From positions 124,001 through 188,000 of the forward strand of contig NZ_LBMD01000010.1 in the NCBI RefSeq assembly GCF_001293645.1: 64,000 bases of DNA, written 5' to 3'. This DNA is from Bacillus sp. CHD6a (GTDB taxonomy: Bacteria; Bacillota; Bacilli; Bacillales; Bacillaceae_I). Within the stretch, counting starts at the first letter, position 1, and each line of letters opens with the position of its first letter. A program made the translations under genes and the position numbers. A model generated the notes under the pieces. The model worked only from the letters and a program-made list of their open reading frames with translations. It did not search any database and was not told the DNA's origin. This document shows positions 1 through 8,295 of this stretch, piece by piece.

Positions 1-351
1 TTCAGTAAAAATATGTACATTTTCAGGATAGTTAAAAAGTGTATGTTCTTCAGTAAGATAGTCATGGTTTCCGTGTATAAGATACACTTGAATTCCTGCA
101 TTATTTAACCGTAAGAATTCTTTTCTAAGTGTCGCTTGGGCTATTAGGCTTCTTTGTTCTAAATCAAAGAGATCTCCTGCTAATAAAACAAAATCCACTT
201 TGTGATGGATAGCAGCGTTTATGAGCGTTGTTAAAGATTGGAAGGTGCTTTTTCTAATCTGTTTAAATAGCTGTTGGGGAAGATGGCTAAGTCCCATGAA
301 CGGACTGTCCAAATGTAAATCTGCAGCATGCAGGAAACGGATTTTTTTCAT
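1..351 (-). CDS. yhaO: YhaO-like metallophosphoesterase, N-terminal part (gene runs off the window)
   Basis: Only the first 117 codons are present. The N-terminus carries the calcineurin-like metallophosphoesterase signatures in order: ADLHLDSP (residues 10-17), GDLFD (about 65-69) and GNHD (about 95-98), which bind the two catalytic metals in SbcD/Mre11-type nucleases. In B. subtilis YhaO pairs with the SbcC-like ATPase YhaN and the exonuclease YhaM in a DNA-repair operon, so yhaN probably follows outside the window. The ATG at 349-351 opens the conserved MKKIRFLHAADLH start. A LexA-like box lies about 60 bp upstream. Family assignment is firm; the exact substrate is inference. Confidence 0.9.
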   Translation of the reverse strand, partial: MKKIRFLHAADLHLDSPFMGLSHLPQQLFKQIRKSTFQSLTTLINAAIHHKVDFVLLAGDLFDLEQRSLIAQATLRKEFLRLNNAGIQVYLIHGNHDYLTEEHTLFNYPENVHIFTE

Positions 352-407
352 TCTAGATTTACCCTCATCTCTAAACGTCTTTTCCTTATTTTATCATGAA
401 TAAAATA

Positions 408-421
408 CGAATGCACGTTCG
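408..421 (-). promoter_or_regulatory. LexA (SOS) box upstream of yhaO
   Basis: CGAATGCACGTTCG differs at one base from the Bacillus LexA consensus CGAAC-N4-GTTCG. It lies between the yhaP terminator and yhaO, next to an AT-rich TGATAAAAT stretch that could serve as the -10 of a leftward promoter. The yhaONM operon is, to my knowledge, in the B. subtilis LexA regulon, which fits. Confidence 0.65.
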
Positions 422-432
422 TGTCAGTGTAA

Positions 433-474
433 ACAAAAAAACATGCGGGACTTTGATGTCAGGTCCCACATGTT
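433..474 (-). terminator. Terminator of the yhaQP operon
   Basis: Read on the minus strand, AACATGTGGGA and TCCCGCATGTT form an 11-bp stem with one mismatch, followed by a run of T. It sits just after the yhaP stop codon and separates yhaQP from yhaO. Confidence 0.85.
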
Positions 475-480
475 AAAAGA

Positions 481-1737
481 TTATTTGTCTTTTGTAAGTT
501 GCAATGCTTTCTTTATATCCTTCAAAGAAGAAGATTTCCCATACATTAAGACTCCTCCACGGTACACTTTCGCTCCAAACAGGGCCAGTAGCACAATCGT
601 TCCTACCAAAAGGCCGATGGCAAGACTGATTTCCCAAATAGGAACATTCAACATCCCTACTCGTAAAAACATAATCATAGGTGCAAAAAATGGGATAAAT
701 GACGTTACTTGAATGAATGAATTATCGGGATTTCCAAGTCCGAACATGGAAATCATAAAGCCAGCCACTATCAATAATGTCATTGGCATGATCATTTGCT
801 GGATTTCTTCAATTCTGCTAACAAGCGACCCCAAGAATGCCGCAAATGTTGCATAAAGGAAGTAGCCTAGCAAGAAGAAGACGATGGCGTACACAAACGT
901 TGCTATTGGCAAATCGCCTACACCGAAAAATTCAAATACTCCCCCTGCTTCTGTCATCCCTTCCAGATTTCTACTTAAAGAAGAATATCCAATAATGATC
1001 CAAAAAGCCAGTTGCGTTAAACTTAACAGCGCAATACCAAGAATTTTACCGAACATATGCATAATTGGAGACGCAGAAGATATGAGTATTTCCATAACGC
1101 GGGAGGATTTCTCTACTGCGACTTCCGTTGCAATCATGCTAGCATATAGAATGACTGAGAAATAGATTACAAACAGTAAAACATACACTAAGCCACGTGC
1201 CTGATTTAACTCTTCTTCAGACTTGGCGGATTCTTCTAAAGCTACAACATCAAAATTAATGGGGGTGTAAAGTTGCGCAATTTGGTCTTGTGATAATCCA
1301 AGCTGATTTGTTGCCAGCTCATTTTTCACTTGTTGAAGCATCGCCTCCACTTGTGCCATTGTTTCAGAATCAGTGATAGAAGATGCTTTATACACCCCTG
1401 ATGGTAAGCCGTTTGGATCCTTTGATAGGACAAGAAGTCCGTCATAATCCCCTTCTGTTACTTTACTTTCAGCATCAGCCTCATCTGAAACCATTTCAAG
1501 TTTCAAATTGGTATTGGGGTTTGTTGCAAGTTGTTGTTCTAACAATGGTGCTATAGCGCCTTCTTCATCTATGACGGCCACTACTTTGTCTTCCTCTTTA
1601 TCAAAAATATCAATAATGGACTGGATGTTTGTCACACCGACGATAAGCAGTGTTGTTACCAAAGTGGAGATAATAAAGGATTTAGATTTTAGTTTACTCA
1701 TATAGGTGTGCATTAGGATAATAAAAAATTTATTCAT
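481..1737 (-). CDS. yhaP: ABC-2 type exporter permease YhaP (NatB-like)
   Basis: A 418-residue membrane protein of the ABC-2 permease family. It has one N-terminal membrane segment (about residues 20-40), an extracytoplasmic domain of roughly 140 residues rich in Glu, Asp and Gln, then five or six hydrophobic segments (about 175-390). This matches the NatB/YhaP type. The partner ATPase YhaQ is encoded immediately upstream with an 8-bp overlap, so the two subunits are translationally coupled. The ATG at 1737 is preferred over an in-frame GTG 12 bases upstream because it opens the usual MNKFFIIL start and follows AGGTG. Export of Na+ or hydrophobic compounds is inferred from NatAB; no substrate can be read from the sequence. 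Confidence 0.88.
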   Translation of the reverse strand: MNKFFIILMHTYMSKLKSKSFIISTLVTTLLIVGVTNIQSIIDIFDKEEDKVVAVIDEEGAIAPLLEQQLATNPNTNLKLEMVSDEADAESKVTEGDYDGLLVLSKDPNGLPSGVYKASSITDSETMAQVEAMLQQVKNELATNQLGLSQDQIAQLYTPINFDVVALEESAKSEEELNQARGLVYVLLFVIYFSVILYASMIATEVAVEKSSRVMEILISSASPIMHMFGKILGIALLSLTQLAFWIIIGYSSLSRNLEGMTEAGGVFEFFGVGDLPIATFVYAIVFFLLGYFLYATFAAFLGSLVSRIEEIQQMIMPMTLLIVAGFMISMFGLGNPDNSFIQVTSFIPFFAPMIMFLRVGMLNVPIWEISLAIGLLVGTIVLLALFGAKVYRGGVLMYGKSSSLKDIKKALQLTKDK

Positions 1738-2632
1738 GGTAAGAAGCACCTACCTTTTCTATGAAAATATCATTCAAGGATGGCTCTTCCAAGATAAACT
1801 TGCGGATATAGCCTTTACCTGTAATTTGTTGCAACAAGGTCTGAGATACATCTTCATCTTCCACTTGGAGTATGATGCCTTCTGCTGTCTGCTTTGTTTT
1901 GGTCACACCTGCTACATTGTTTAAATAACCTAAATCAAAATCAGCATGGATGATAACATTCTTTTTTCCAAATGAACGCTTAATATCCCTTAGTGACCCA
2001 TGAACAACTGGTTGCCCGTGATGCATAATGCATAAATGTTCACAAAGCTCTTCAACATGTTCCATCCGGTGACTGGAAAAAACGATGGAAGTCCCTTGCT
2101 TTTTCAAGTCCACTACCGCTTCTTTTAAGAGTTCCACATTTAGCGGATCTAAACCACTGAAAGGTTCATCCAGAATAAGCAATTTCGGATTATGAATAGT
2201 GGATGCAATAAACTGGATTTTTTGTTGATTTCCTTTGGAGAGCTCTTCTACTTTTTTATTAAGGTACTGTGGTACCTTGAAGCGCTCTAACCAGTAGTCC
2301 AGCTGTTTCAAGATTTCCGACTTCTCCATTCCCCGCAACCTTCCCAAATAAATCATTTGGTCCTTTACGGTCAATTTTGGGTAGAGACCTCGTTCCTCCG
2401 GTAAATACCCTACCAAATGACTCTCTTTATATGTTATGGGTTTCCCGGCCCATGAAACCTTTCCTTCTGTAGGCTCCAATAATCCTAGGACCATTCGGAA
2501 AGTGGTCGTTTTTCCTGCTCCATTTGCACCCAAGAAGCCAAACATTTCACTTTCGGGTATTTCAAGGGTCAAGTTATTGACTGCCACTTGCTTGCCAAAC
2601 CTTTTGGTTACACCATCTATCTGTAATGCCAT
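1730..2632 (-). CDS. yhaQ: ABC exporter ATPase YhaQ (NatA-like)
   Basis: This 300-residue protein has the full ABC ATPase motif set: Walker A GANGAGKTT (about residues 35-43), a Q-loop region, the unusual signature LSKGNQQK (about 135), Walker B LLILDEPFSGLDP (about 153) and the switch His in SSHRMEHVEEL. LSKGNQQK is typical of the NatA/YhaQ exporter group. The C-terminal 80 residues look like the extra domain found in ABC-2 exporters. It is the first gene of the yhaQ-yhaP operon and powers the YhaP permease. A Shine-Dalgarno AGGAGGG precedes the ATG. Confidence 0.9.
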   Translation of the reverse strand: MALQIDGVTKRFGKQVAVNNLTLEIPESEMFGFLGANGAGKTTTFRMVLGLLEPTEGKVSWAGKPITYKESHLVGYLPEERGLYPKLTVKDQMIYLGRLRGMEKSEILKQLDYWLERFKVPQYLNKKVEELSKGNQQKIQFIASTIHNPKLLILDEPFSGLDPLNVELLKEAVVDLKKQGTSIVFSSHRMEHVEELCEHLCIMHHGQPVVHGSLRDIKRSFGKKNVIIHADFDLGYLNNVAGVTKTKQTAEGIILQVEDEDVSQTLLQQITGKGYIRKFILEEPSLNDIFIEKVGASYHE

Positions 2633-2775
2633 TACGTTATCCCTCCTATGTTCTACAGTAACTTATACGTTTAAGAAGCGGAATAGTTTCATAGAACTTT
2701 TACATTTAAAGAAACTTTTAGTAAAATAAAGACAATGAATGGATATTCATTTTGAAGACACGGAGGGGACAAAGA

Positions 2776-2961
2776 ATGGGGAAATATACGTTAACTGTCT
2801 TTAGTAAAAGCGGAGAAACTCTACTTGATGAAAGTTTTGAAGCAGCAACTGAAAAAGAAGCAAAAACTGTAGGAGAAAAGAGATTAGAAGAATTAAACTA
2901 TCTCGACACGACACACCGTTGCACGAACGCAAGCGGCAAACTAGTCTTGTTTCACCGATAA
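2776..2961 (+). CDS. yhzC: YhzC family small protein, function unknown
   Basis: A 61-residue protein starting MGKYTLTVFSKSGETLLDE. It appears to combine beta strands with a central Glu/Lys-rich helix (about residues 24-40) and ends in KLVLFHR. The position next to yhaQ and the sequence type match B. subtilis YhzC, for which I know no function. The ATG at 2776 follows GGAGGGG at a good distance, so an in-frame ATG 24 bases upstream is not used. The gene points away from yhaQ and converges on the VTT-domain gene; they share a terminator hairpin. Confidence 0.75.
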   Translation: MGKYTLTVFSKSGETLLDESFEAATEKEAKTVGEKRLEELNYLDTTHRCTNASGKLVLFHR

Positions 2962-2963
2962 TG

Positions 2964-3009
2964 GAAAAACGCATGGAGACACAAGCATCACATCTCCATG
3001 CGTTTTTTG
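2964..3009. terminator. Bidirectional terminator between yhzC and the VTT-domain gene
   Basis: AAAAACGCATGGAGA pairs with TCTCCATGCGTTTTTT, giving a stem flanked by A and T runs so it can work in both directions. Its right arm lies inside the last codons of the minus-strand gene that ends at 2988. Confidence 0.88.
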
Positions 3010-3662
3010 TTCCAATATTGATTAAAAGCAACCGTTATAAAAAAAACAATACCTATCATAACCGAACAGGATAATATAAGTTGTGCAGAAGTTAAGTCCA
3101 GATATTTTGCCAAGGAAACAGAATATGCCAACACAAAAGCAGTCAAAAATTTGGACAAGGACGCTATAGCGAGAAACTTTTTAAAGGAGACAGCTCCTAT
3201 CCCCGCCCCTACACAAATGATTTCATCAGGCAGAACAGGAATAATGAATAGAAGTGCCAAAATGACCGTCTCATTTTTCTTTACATATTCTTGATAACTT
3301 TTTAGATGTTTTTCTTTTACCAGTTTTGAAGCCACTTTCACTCCGCCAGACCTTGCAATAAAAAACATAATGATTATTCCTGTCAATGTACCTGAAAAAC
3401 CAAGAAAGAACGAAGAGGATGCCCCAAATGCCATACTACCGGCAGGAATGGTCAAGGCTTCGGGGAGCGGCAAAATAATCGGTTGAGCCAAGCACAGCAA
3501 GAAAAAAAGAAATTGAGCCATGGAACCATACTCTACTAATAAGCTCTCCAATCCCTTATTTTCGACAATTACCATGAACTCACCTATATAATAGATTAGC
3601 AAAATAATAACCATAATCCCTAGACCTGTTCTTGGAATTTTTCCTGTTTCCATTATTTGCAC
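2988..3662 (-). CDS. VTT-domain (DedA/TVP38-like) membrane protein
   Basis: A protein of about 224 residues with five or six hydrophobic segments. Its centre has the VTT-domain features: a PLPEALTIPAGSMAFG re-entrant-like stretch (about residues 70-85), a Gly-rich helix and a second conserved loop with LPDEIICVGAGIGAVS. Members of this superfamily act in membrane homeostasis and lipid movement; no specific substrate can be assigned. The start is uncertain. GTG at 3662 is the only candidate with GGAG at a suitable distance, while GTG 3671 and ATG 3653 are alternatives. The gene is monocistronic. Confidence 0.75.
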   Translation of the reverse strand: MQIMETGKIPRTGLGIMVIILLIYYIGEFMVIVENKGLESLLVEYGSMAQFLFFLLCLAQPIILPLPEALTIPAGSMAFGASSSFFLGFSGTLTGIIIMFFIARSGGVKVASKLVKEKHLKSYQEYVKKNETVILALLFIIPVLPDEIICVGAGIGAVSFKKFLAIASLSKFLTAFVLAYSVSLAKYLDLTSAQLILSCSVMIGIVFFITVAFNQYWNKKRMEM

Positions 3663-3790
3663 GTAAACCACTCCGTTTTTCTTTTATGAACTTAGTATAA
3701 GTGGAGTGCTTTTTGTTGGTAATGTACCGGAGTATTATTTCACTATACGACTGTAGACTTAGTAAAGAGGAAGGGCTGAAGAGGCAAAGG

Positions 3791-3823
3791 AAAAAAGAGC
3801 TGCCCCATTATTGGAGCAACTCT
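3791..3823 (-). terminator. Terminator of the enoyl-CoA hydratase gene
   Basis: On the minus strand AGAGTTGCTCC and GGGGCAGCTCT form a stem followed by six T, seven bases after the yhaR stop codon. Confidence 0.85.
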
Positions 3824-3829
3824 TCCGTT

Positions 3830-4603
3830 TTACTTTCCGGAGAATTGTGGTTTTCTTTTTTCTACAAAAGCTTTGATTCCTTCCTTATGGTCTGCTGATT
3901 GTCTCATTCTACTTTGTGCATTCTTTTCCAAGTCTAGTATTTGTTCTAGGCGTGGTAGGGATTGCTTCGCGTAAATCATCTTCGTTTCTAGCATCGCTTG
4001 TAAAGGTGACTGAAGAAGGGTTGCAACCTTTTTGGACATTTCTTCTTCCATCTGTTCACCTGCCAAGCTATCTACTAAACCTAGTCCCTGAGCTTCTTCA
4101 GCGGAAATTGTTCTACCTTCCCAAATCATCTGTTTAGCTTTCGCTTCTCCAAGACGCTTTTCCATAAAGAAGTGTCCACCACCATCCGGGATTAAGCCAA
4201 TCTTGATAAAATTCATCGCAAGTTTTGTGGACGTGTGAGCAATCACAAAGTCGCTGGCAAGGGCAAAACTAAGGCCAAGCCCTGCAGCTGCACCATGAAT
4301 GGCACTGATGGTCACTTTCGGCATGGTATAAAGCTTGGTGACAATGGAGCCAATCATATCCATCACCTCATCAAAGTCACCTCCAACATTGTCCTGAAGC
4401 ATCATTTTTATATCTCCGCCGGCACTGAACGCATTTCCACTTCCTCTGACAATCAGGACTTTCACCTTCTCATTTTTTGATACCTCGTCCAGAACTTGTT
4501 CTAATTCCCCTAACATCTCCACGTTCATCGCATTTAATGCTTCAGGTCTATTAAGCTCTAAAACCACAACCGAACCTTGATCCACTACATTAACCGTACT
4601 CAT
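3830..4603 (-). CDS. yhaR: Enoyl-CoA hydratase/isomerase family protein YhaR
   Basis: A 257-residue crotonase-fold protein, the usual length for the family. It begins with a beta strand and LNRPEALNAMN (about residues 18-28), followed by the oxyanion-hole and CoA-binding stretch AFSAGGDIKMM (about 58-68) and the second oxyanion segment HGAAAGLGLSFALASD (about 104-119). The first catalytic Glu of true hydratases is hard to place and the second region reads GLIPDGGGHFF, so isomerase or another crotonase activity is possible. It sits in the yha region where B. subtilis has yhaR. A GGGTG precedes the ATG. The physiological substrate is unknown. Confidence 0.85.
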   Translation of the reverse strand: MSTVNVVDQGSVVVLELNRPEALNAMNVEMLGELEQVLDEVSKNEKVKVLIVRGSGNAFSAGGDIKMMLQDNVGGDFDEVMDMIGSIVTKLYTMPKVTISAIHGAAAGLGLSFALASDFVIAHTSTKLAMNFIKIGLIPDGGGHFFMEKRLGEAKAKQMIWEGRTISAEEAQGLGLVDSLAGEQMEEEMSKKVATLLQSPLQAMLETKMIYAKQSLPRLEQILDLEKNAQSRMRQSADHKEGIKAFVEKRKPQFSGK

Positions 4604-4663
4604 GAAAGCACACCCTTTCTTGACTTTTGTTAGATTGAATTTTCTGAAATATTAAAGTTCTGT

Positions 4664-4682
4664 GCGGGGGTCAGACCCCCGC
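4664..4682. repeat. Short palindrome containing GGGGTCAGACCCC, copy 1
   Basis: The 19-bp palindrome GCGGGGGTCAGACCCCCGC lies between two minus-strand genes and is followed by AGGAATTT. Related copies occur at 27173 and 51870. Here no T run follows on the minus strand, so it is not an obvious terminator. Confidence 0.75.
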
Positions 4683-4695
4683 AGGAATTTCTCTC

Positions 4696-5076
4696 TTAAT
4701 CTCGAATAATACCTTTACTGTTGCCTATGAGGACTTGTTTGCCATTTTGGTTGGTGTAGATGGATGTTACGTTGACTTGTTTGTAGTCTTCTTGTTGTTG
4801 GACATTGGTGAGGGTGGCTACACAGGTGATAGTGTCGCCTGTAAAGACGGGACGGAGGAATTCCATGTTCATTTCTCTTGCGATGTAATTTAGGTCTCCC
4901 CCTATTTTGGTACCGATACTTGCAGTCAATAGGCCATGCACCATTAAGCGACCATGCTCATCCTTTTCAACATGATGCCTTCCTTGGTCTCCTGAAACCT
5001 CTCCAAATTGAAGTGTTTCCTCGACAGTGAATGTTCTGGAATAAGTCAGAACTTCACCAGTTTCAACCTTCATCAT
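4696..5076 (-). CDS. MaoC-like (hot-dog fold) hydratase
   Basis: A 126-residue single hot-dog protein. The segment SGDQGRHHVEKDEHGRLMVHGLL (split here as SGDQGRHH, about residues 27-34, and GRLMVHGLL, about 42-50) corresponds to the MaoC hydratase motif in which Asp and His act on a trans-2-enoyl-CoA. The canonical NP is replaced by GR, so catalysis as an (R)-specific enoyl-CoA hydratase is likely but not certain. The neighbour yhaR is another CoA-enzyme gene on the same strand, about 90 bp downstream, which suggests joint work on acyl-CoA. GGAGGG precedes the ATG. Confidence 0.75.
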   Translation of the reverse strand: MMKVETGEVLTYSRTFTVEETLQFGEVSGDQGRHHVEKDEHGRLMVHGLLTASIGTKIGGDLNYIAREMNMEFLRPVFTGDTITCVATLTNVQQQEDYKQVNVTSIYTNQNGKQVLIGNSKGIIRD

Positions 5077-5160
5077 CTATTCCCTCCTCTAAGTTATATA
5101 ACTAGTATAATATGAAAGCGCTTAAAAATGAATGATTATTCACTCATGAATCTAAAAATA

Positions 5161-5192
5161 TAAAAAGCGAGGATCTTAATCCCCGCTTTGTT
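5161..5192 (-). terminator. hemZ terminator
   Basis: On the minus strand AGCGGGGAT and ATCCTCGCT pair around TAAG and are followed by TTTT, directly after the hemZ stop codon. Confidence 0.85.
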
Positions 5193-5193
5193 A

Positions 5194-6681
5194 TTAGTTT
5201 CTAGATGAAAAGAGCTCTTCCAAAATCCGAATTTTTTCATCTGTATAATGTTCAAACCCATCATTGTAAGACTTAGGATCTTTCGGATTGGCAAAGCGAG
5301 TTATCTTCCCTGTTTCAGGATGAACAAACTTACTTGATGCCCCACACCCTAATCCAATGATTGTCTGTTTTTCTTCCATAATCATGATATTATATATGCT
5401 GTCTTGTCCTGGTAATGCATATCCGACATTCTCCAAATTGCCAAGTATATTTTTTTGGCGATACAGATAATATGGGACATAGTTATGGGCTGTCGTCCAC
5501 TCTGTGGCCATATCCATCATCTTGCCAATTTCATATCGATCTGCCACTTTGTAGCGGTTCTTATTTTGTGTCATTTCTGAAGCTCGCTTAAAAGACAATG
5601 TATGGACTGTCAATGATTCAGGCATCAACTTTTCCGTCTCTTCAAGAGTATGGGCGAACTCTCCCACTCCTTCTCCAGGCAGGCCGATGATCAGGTCCAT
5701 ATTAATATTATTCATCCCCATTTCACGCGCAAGGTGAAATTTATCAATGGTTTCCTCAACGGTATGATGACGACCGATTGCTTTCAATGTTTCTTGCGTG
5801 TAAGACTGGGGGTTGATACTGATACGGTCAATATTCCACTTTTTCAACACTTCAAGTTTTTCCGGCGTTATCGTATCAGGACGTCCGGCCTCTACTGTTA
5901 CTTCACGGACTTTTTGCATGTCCGGAAACGATTTATACATCTGCTCATAAAGCATGTCCATCTCTTCTGCTGTTATGCTTGTTGGGGTACCACCACCGTA
6001 ATAGACAGTGGTTATTTTAATGTCTTTTTCCTTTAACCAGGCACCGATGGCATCTATCTCATGGTGGAGACCTCCAAGGAAGGAATCCACTTTTCCTTGC
6101 TTACCATTAATCGCATACGCGGGGAATGTACAATACGCACATTTAGTCGGGCAAAACGGAATCCCGATGTAAATGCTGACTTCTTTCCCCAAATCATGTA
6201 AATCTGGCACAACATCTAGCTGGCGATCAACAATCTGCTGCATTAACTCTATCTTTTCGTCTGTAATTAAATAATCTTCTCGCAGCTGTTGATGTACTTT
6301 TTCTTTTGGTTCTCCCTTTTGAAGCTTTGAGTGTAAAAGTTTCGTTGGTCGAATTCCCGTTAAAATTCCCCACTTCTGAATGATACCCGTATGCTCTTGT
6401 AGGAGAGTCAAATAAACATAGGACACTGCTTGCTTTTTACGTCGAAAACTCTCTTTTTCGTCTGATTCGCTCAAGTCTTTCTCATGAGAACAAGAAAGTT
6501 CGCCAAGGTGTCCACTTACAATAAAAGTGGTGTTACTTTCTTCAACTTGGAATGTTATCTCTAAATCTGAGGAAGCTTCTTCCCCAAGCACCACTTCTGT
6601 TTCTTCAAAAAATAAATCCGCAATCAATGATAACGGACGCTGATATCTATCATCATGTAATCCTTTTATAGCAATCTTCAA
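5194..6681 (-). CDS. hemZ: HemZ, oxygen-independent coproporphyrinogen III oxidase-like radical SAM protein
   Basis: A 495-residue radical SAM enzyme. The cluster motif CPTKCAYCTF (about residues 172-181) supplies the three cysteines for the 4Fe-4S cluster; GGGTP (about 227) and the later GLPGEG loop are typical of the HemN/HemZ group. The N-terminal 150 residues are specific to HemZ. The family is linked to anaerobic conversion of coproporphyrinogen III to protoporphyrinogen IX; some members are heme chaperones rather than oxidases. The TTG at 6681 is preferred over a GTG nine bases upstream because AAGGTGAT is well placed before it and it opens the conserved KIAIKG start. The gene stands alone with its own terminator. 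Confidence 0.88.
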   Translation of the reverse strand: MKIAIKGLHDDRYQRPLSLIADLFFEETEVVLGEEASSDLEITFQVEESNTTFIVSGHLGELSCSHEKDLSESDEKESFRRKKQAVSYVYLTLLQEHTGIIQKWGILTGIRPTKLLHSKLQKGEPKEKVHQQLREDYLITDEKIELMQQIVDRQLDVVPDLHDLGKEVSIYIGIPFCPTKCAYCTFPAYAINGKQGKVDSFLGGLHHEIDAIGAWLKEKDIKITTVYYGGGTPTSITAEEMDMLYEQMYKSFPDMQKVREVTVEAGRPDTITPEKLEVLKKWNIDRISINPQSYTQETLKAIGRHHTVEETIDKFHLAREMGMNNINMDLIIGLPGEGVGEFAHTLEETEKLMPESLTVHTLSFKRASEMTQNKNRYKVADRYEIGKMMDMATEWTTAHNYVPYYLYRQKNILGNLENVGYALPGQDSIYNIMIMEEKQTIIGLGCGASSKFVHPETGKITRFANPKDPKSYNDGFEHYTDEKIRILEELFSSRN

Positions 6682-6799
6682 GTTAATCACCTTTCACACT
6701 TGCTTTGTTTTCCGCAAAATTTTTCACTTCCCCTAGTGTAACGGATGAAGCGGATGCATATCAAGATAATACCATTGGAAAAGAAGGAGACATGACAAA

Positions 6800-6836
6800 C
6801 AAAAAAGACAAACCCTACTATAAGAGTCTGTCTTTT
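6800..6836 (-). terminator. yhaX terminator
   Basis: On the minus strand AAGACAGAC and GTTTGTCTT pair across a short interior and are followed by TTTT, immediately after yhaX. Confidence 0.75.
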
Positions 6837-6841
6837 CCCTT

Positions 6842-7702
6842 TTATATTTTCATTTTATTTAAAAACGCGATGCGTTGCTGTTTACGGAAATGTTCTTTAA
6901 TCATATAGGCTACACCGTTTTCATCATTGGTCCGAGTAATCCAGTCAGCAGCAAGTTTCACTTCTTTTGGGGCATTCCCCATTGCTACACCCAGTCCTGC
7001 GACTTCAATGATAGGAAGGTCTTCCAACGTATCCCCAATCACCACCATTTCCTGCGGTGGAATTTTTAATACTTCACCAAGAGCTAACAATCCATCCATC
7101 TTCGTTCCACCGTCAGGTAAAATATCCACTTTCCCGTCAGCATGAACAAGAATTTCAATTCCCTCAAACGCAGATTTCAAAGTCGTTAACACTCTTTCTC
7201 GTTCTTCTGGCTCTGTAAAATAAACCTCTATTTTCGGTGGTGCAATTGGATTATCTATTAACGTATCCCCTAAGGATTCTACAAATTGCATTGGGTAAAT
7301 TAATGGATCACTAGAACCAAGTACTGCTCTAGCCATCAAGTTGTTAGCACCACGCAATCTGTTTCCAATGGAATATCTTTCGTGCAAAATCCTTACAGTA
7401 CAATCATAATTTTCGAGCACTTGAACAAGATTGAATGTTTTATCCTCTGACAGCCGCTTTACATGAAGAGGTTGCTCCAGTTTAGAGGCAATAAAAGAGC
7501 CTCCATGCGTCACTAAAAATGTATCAAGTTTAAGAGATTTAGCCACTTTCTTGGCAAAAGCGAAGTTTCGCCCGGTCACTAATGTTACATATACTCCCTT
7601 GTTTTTCACATACTCTATCGCTTCTTTCGTTTCCTTAGCCAATCTTCCATTTGATTTCAATAGCGTTCCATCTATATTGATGGCGAGCAGGCGGTATATC
7701 AT
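6842..7702 (-). CDS. yhaX: HAD superfamily Cof-type protein YhaX
   Basis: A 286-residue HAD protein of the Cof group with a Cof cap. Motif I reads LLAINIDGTLL (residues 5-15), so the position of the nucleophilic Asp in DxDGT is Asn. Motif II TLVTGR (about 39-44), the conserved Lys in KMDGLL (about 207) and motif IV GDTLEDLPII (about 227) are intact. Normal Cof enzymes are Mg-dependent sugar-phosphate or nucleotide phosphatases. The Asn may abolish or alter activity. It lies in the order hemZ-yhaX-yheA as in B. subtilis, and GGAGG precedes the ATG. Confidence 0.87.
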   Translation of the reverse strand: MIYRLLAINIDGTLLKSNGRLAKETKEAIEYVKNKGVYVTLVTGRNFAFAKKVAKSLKLDTFLVTHGGSFIASKLEQPLHVKRLSEDKTFNLVQVLENYDCTVRILHERYSIGNRLRGANNLMARAVLGSSDPLIYPMQFVESLGDTLIDNPIAPPKIEVYFTEPEERERVLTTLKSAFEGIEILVHADGKVDILPDGGTKMDGLLALGEVLKIPPQEMVVIGDTLEDLPIIEVAGLGVAMGNAPKEVKLAADWITRTNDENGVAYMIKEHFRKQQRIAFLNKMKI

Positions 7703-7791
7703 GGAGAGACCTCCTTATCTAAGATGTTTGTACTTATTGATATGAGTATGAGGAGTTTAGGGGAATTAGAACTTTTCGTGTTTGCAGGCAA

Positions 7792-7822
7792 GAAAAAAAC
7801 GCACTAGTTACAGTGCGTTTTA
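7792..7822 (-). terminator. yheA terminator
   Basis: AACGCAC and GTGCGTT form a stem followed by a run of seven T on the minus strand, 20 bp after the yheA stop codon. Confidence 0.85.
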
Positions 7823-7842
7823 GTTCTAGCTATTACCTTGAA

Positions 7843-8202
7843 TTAGTTCGCGGAATCAACGTCGCTATATAATTCTTCTAGAGGCTTCATGATAATTTTG
7901 TTTAATTCGCTTACCATCATGCTCATGCGTTGCTCTGCTTCCATAAGTTTTGCAATCGCTTCGTTTTGTTGAACGACTGCAACCGTTTTTTGTGCTTGCT
8001 CTACTTCTTCTTGTGTAATCTCTTGGCCGCTCATTTGTTTTTGTTGAAGTTCTAGTTGAATGTTGCGGAAGTTCTCAAACATTCTTTTGGTTGTTTCGTC
8101 TGCGAATACCTCTTTATATAAAGTTTGAAGGTTTTTGAACTCATCACTTTCTTTTACTGCTGTTTCTAGGTTGTACGCTACATCGTATACGTTGTTTGCC
8201 AT
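7843..8202 (-). CDS. yheA: YheA, YlbF/YmcA family protein
   Basis: A 119-residue all-helical protein of the YlbF/YmcA family, close to the length of B. subtilis YheA. It is rich in Gln, Glu and Met (QLELQQKQMSGQEITQEEV), and long amphipathic helices cover nearly the whole chain. YlbF and YmcA join YaaT in the Y-complex that controls RNase Y; YheA itself has no settled role that I know of. The ATG at 8202, MANNVYDVAY, is chosen over the ATG 30 bases upstream because it gives the family's N-terminus and follows AAGGAAGGA. Confidence 0.85.
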   Translation of the reverse strand: MANNVYDVAYNLETAVKESDEFKNLQTLYKEVFADETTKRMFENFRNIQLELQQKQMSGQEITQEEVEQAQKTVAVVQQNEAIAKLMEAEQRMSMMVSELNKIIMKPLEELYSDVDSAN

Positions 8203-8295
8203 TTGTATGTCATTCCTTCCTTTTTTGCCCATCTTTCAGGCATGCTAGTGACCAGTATAACAAACATGACAGAGTCATTCAAACCATAAGGGGGA

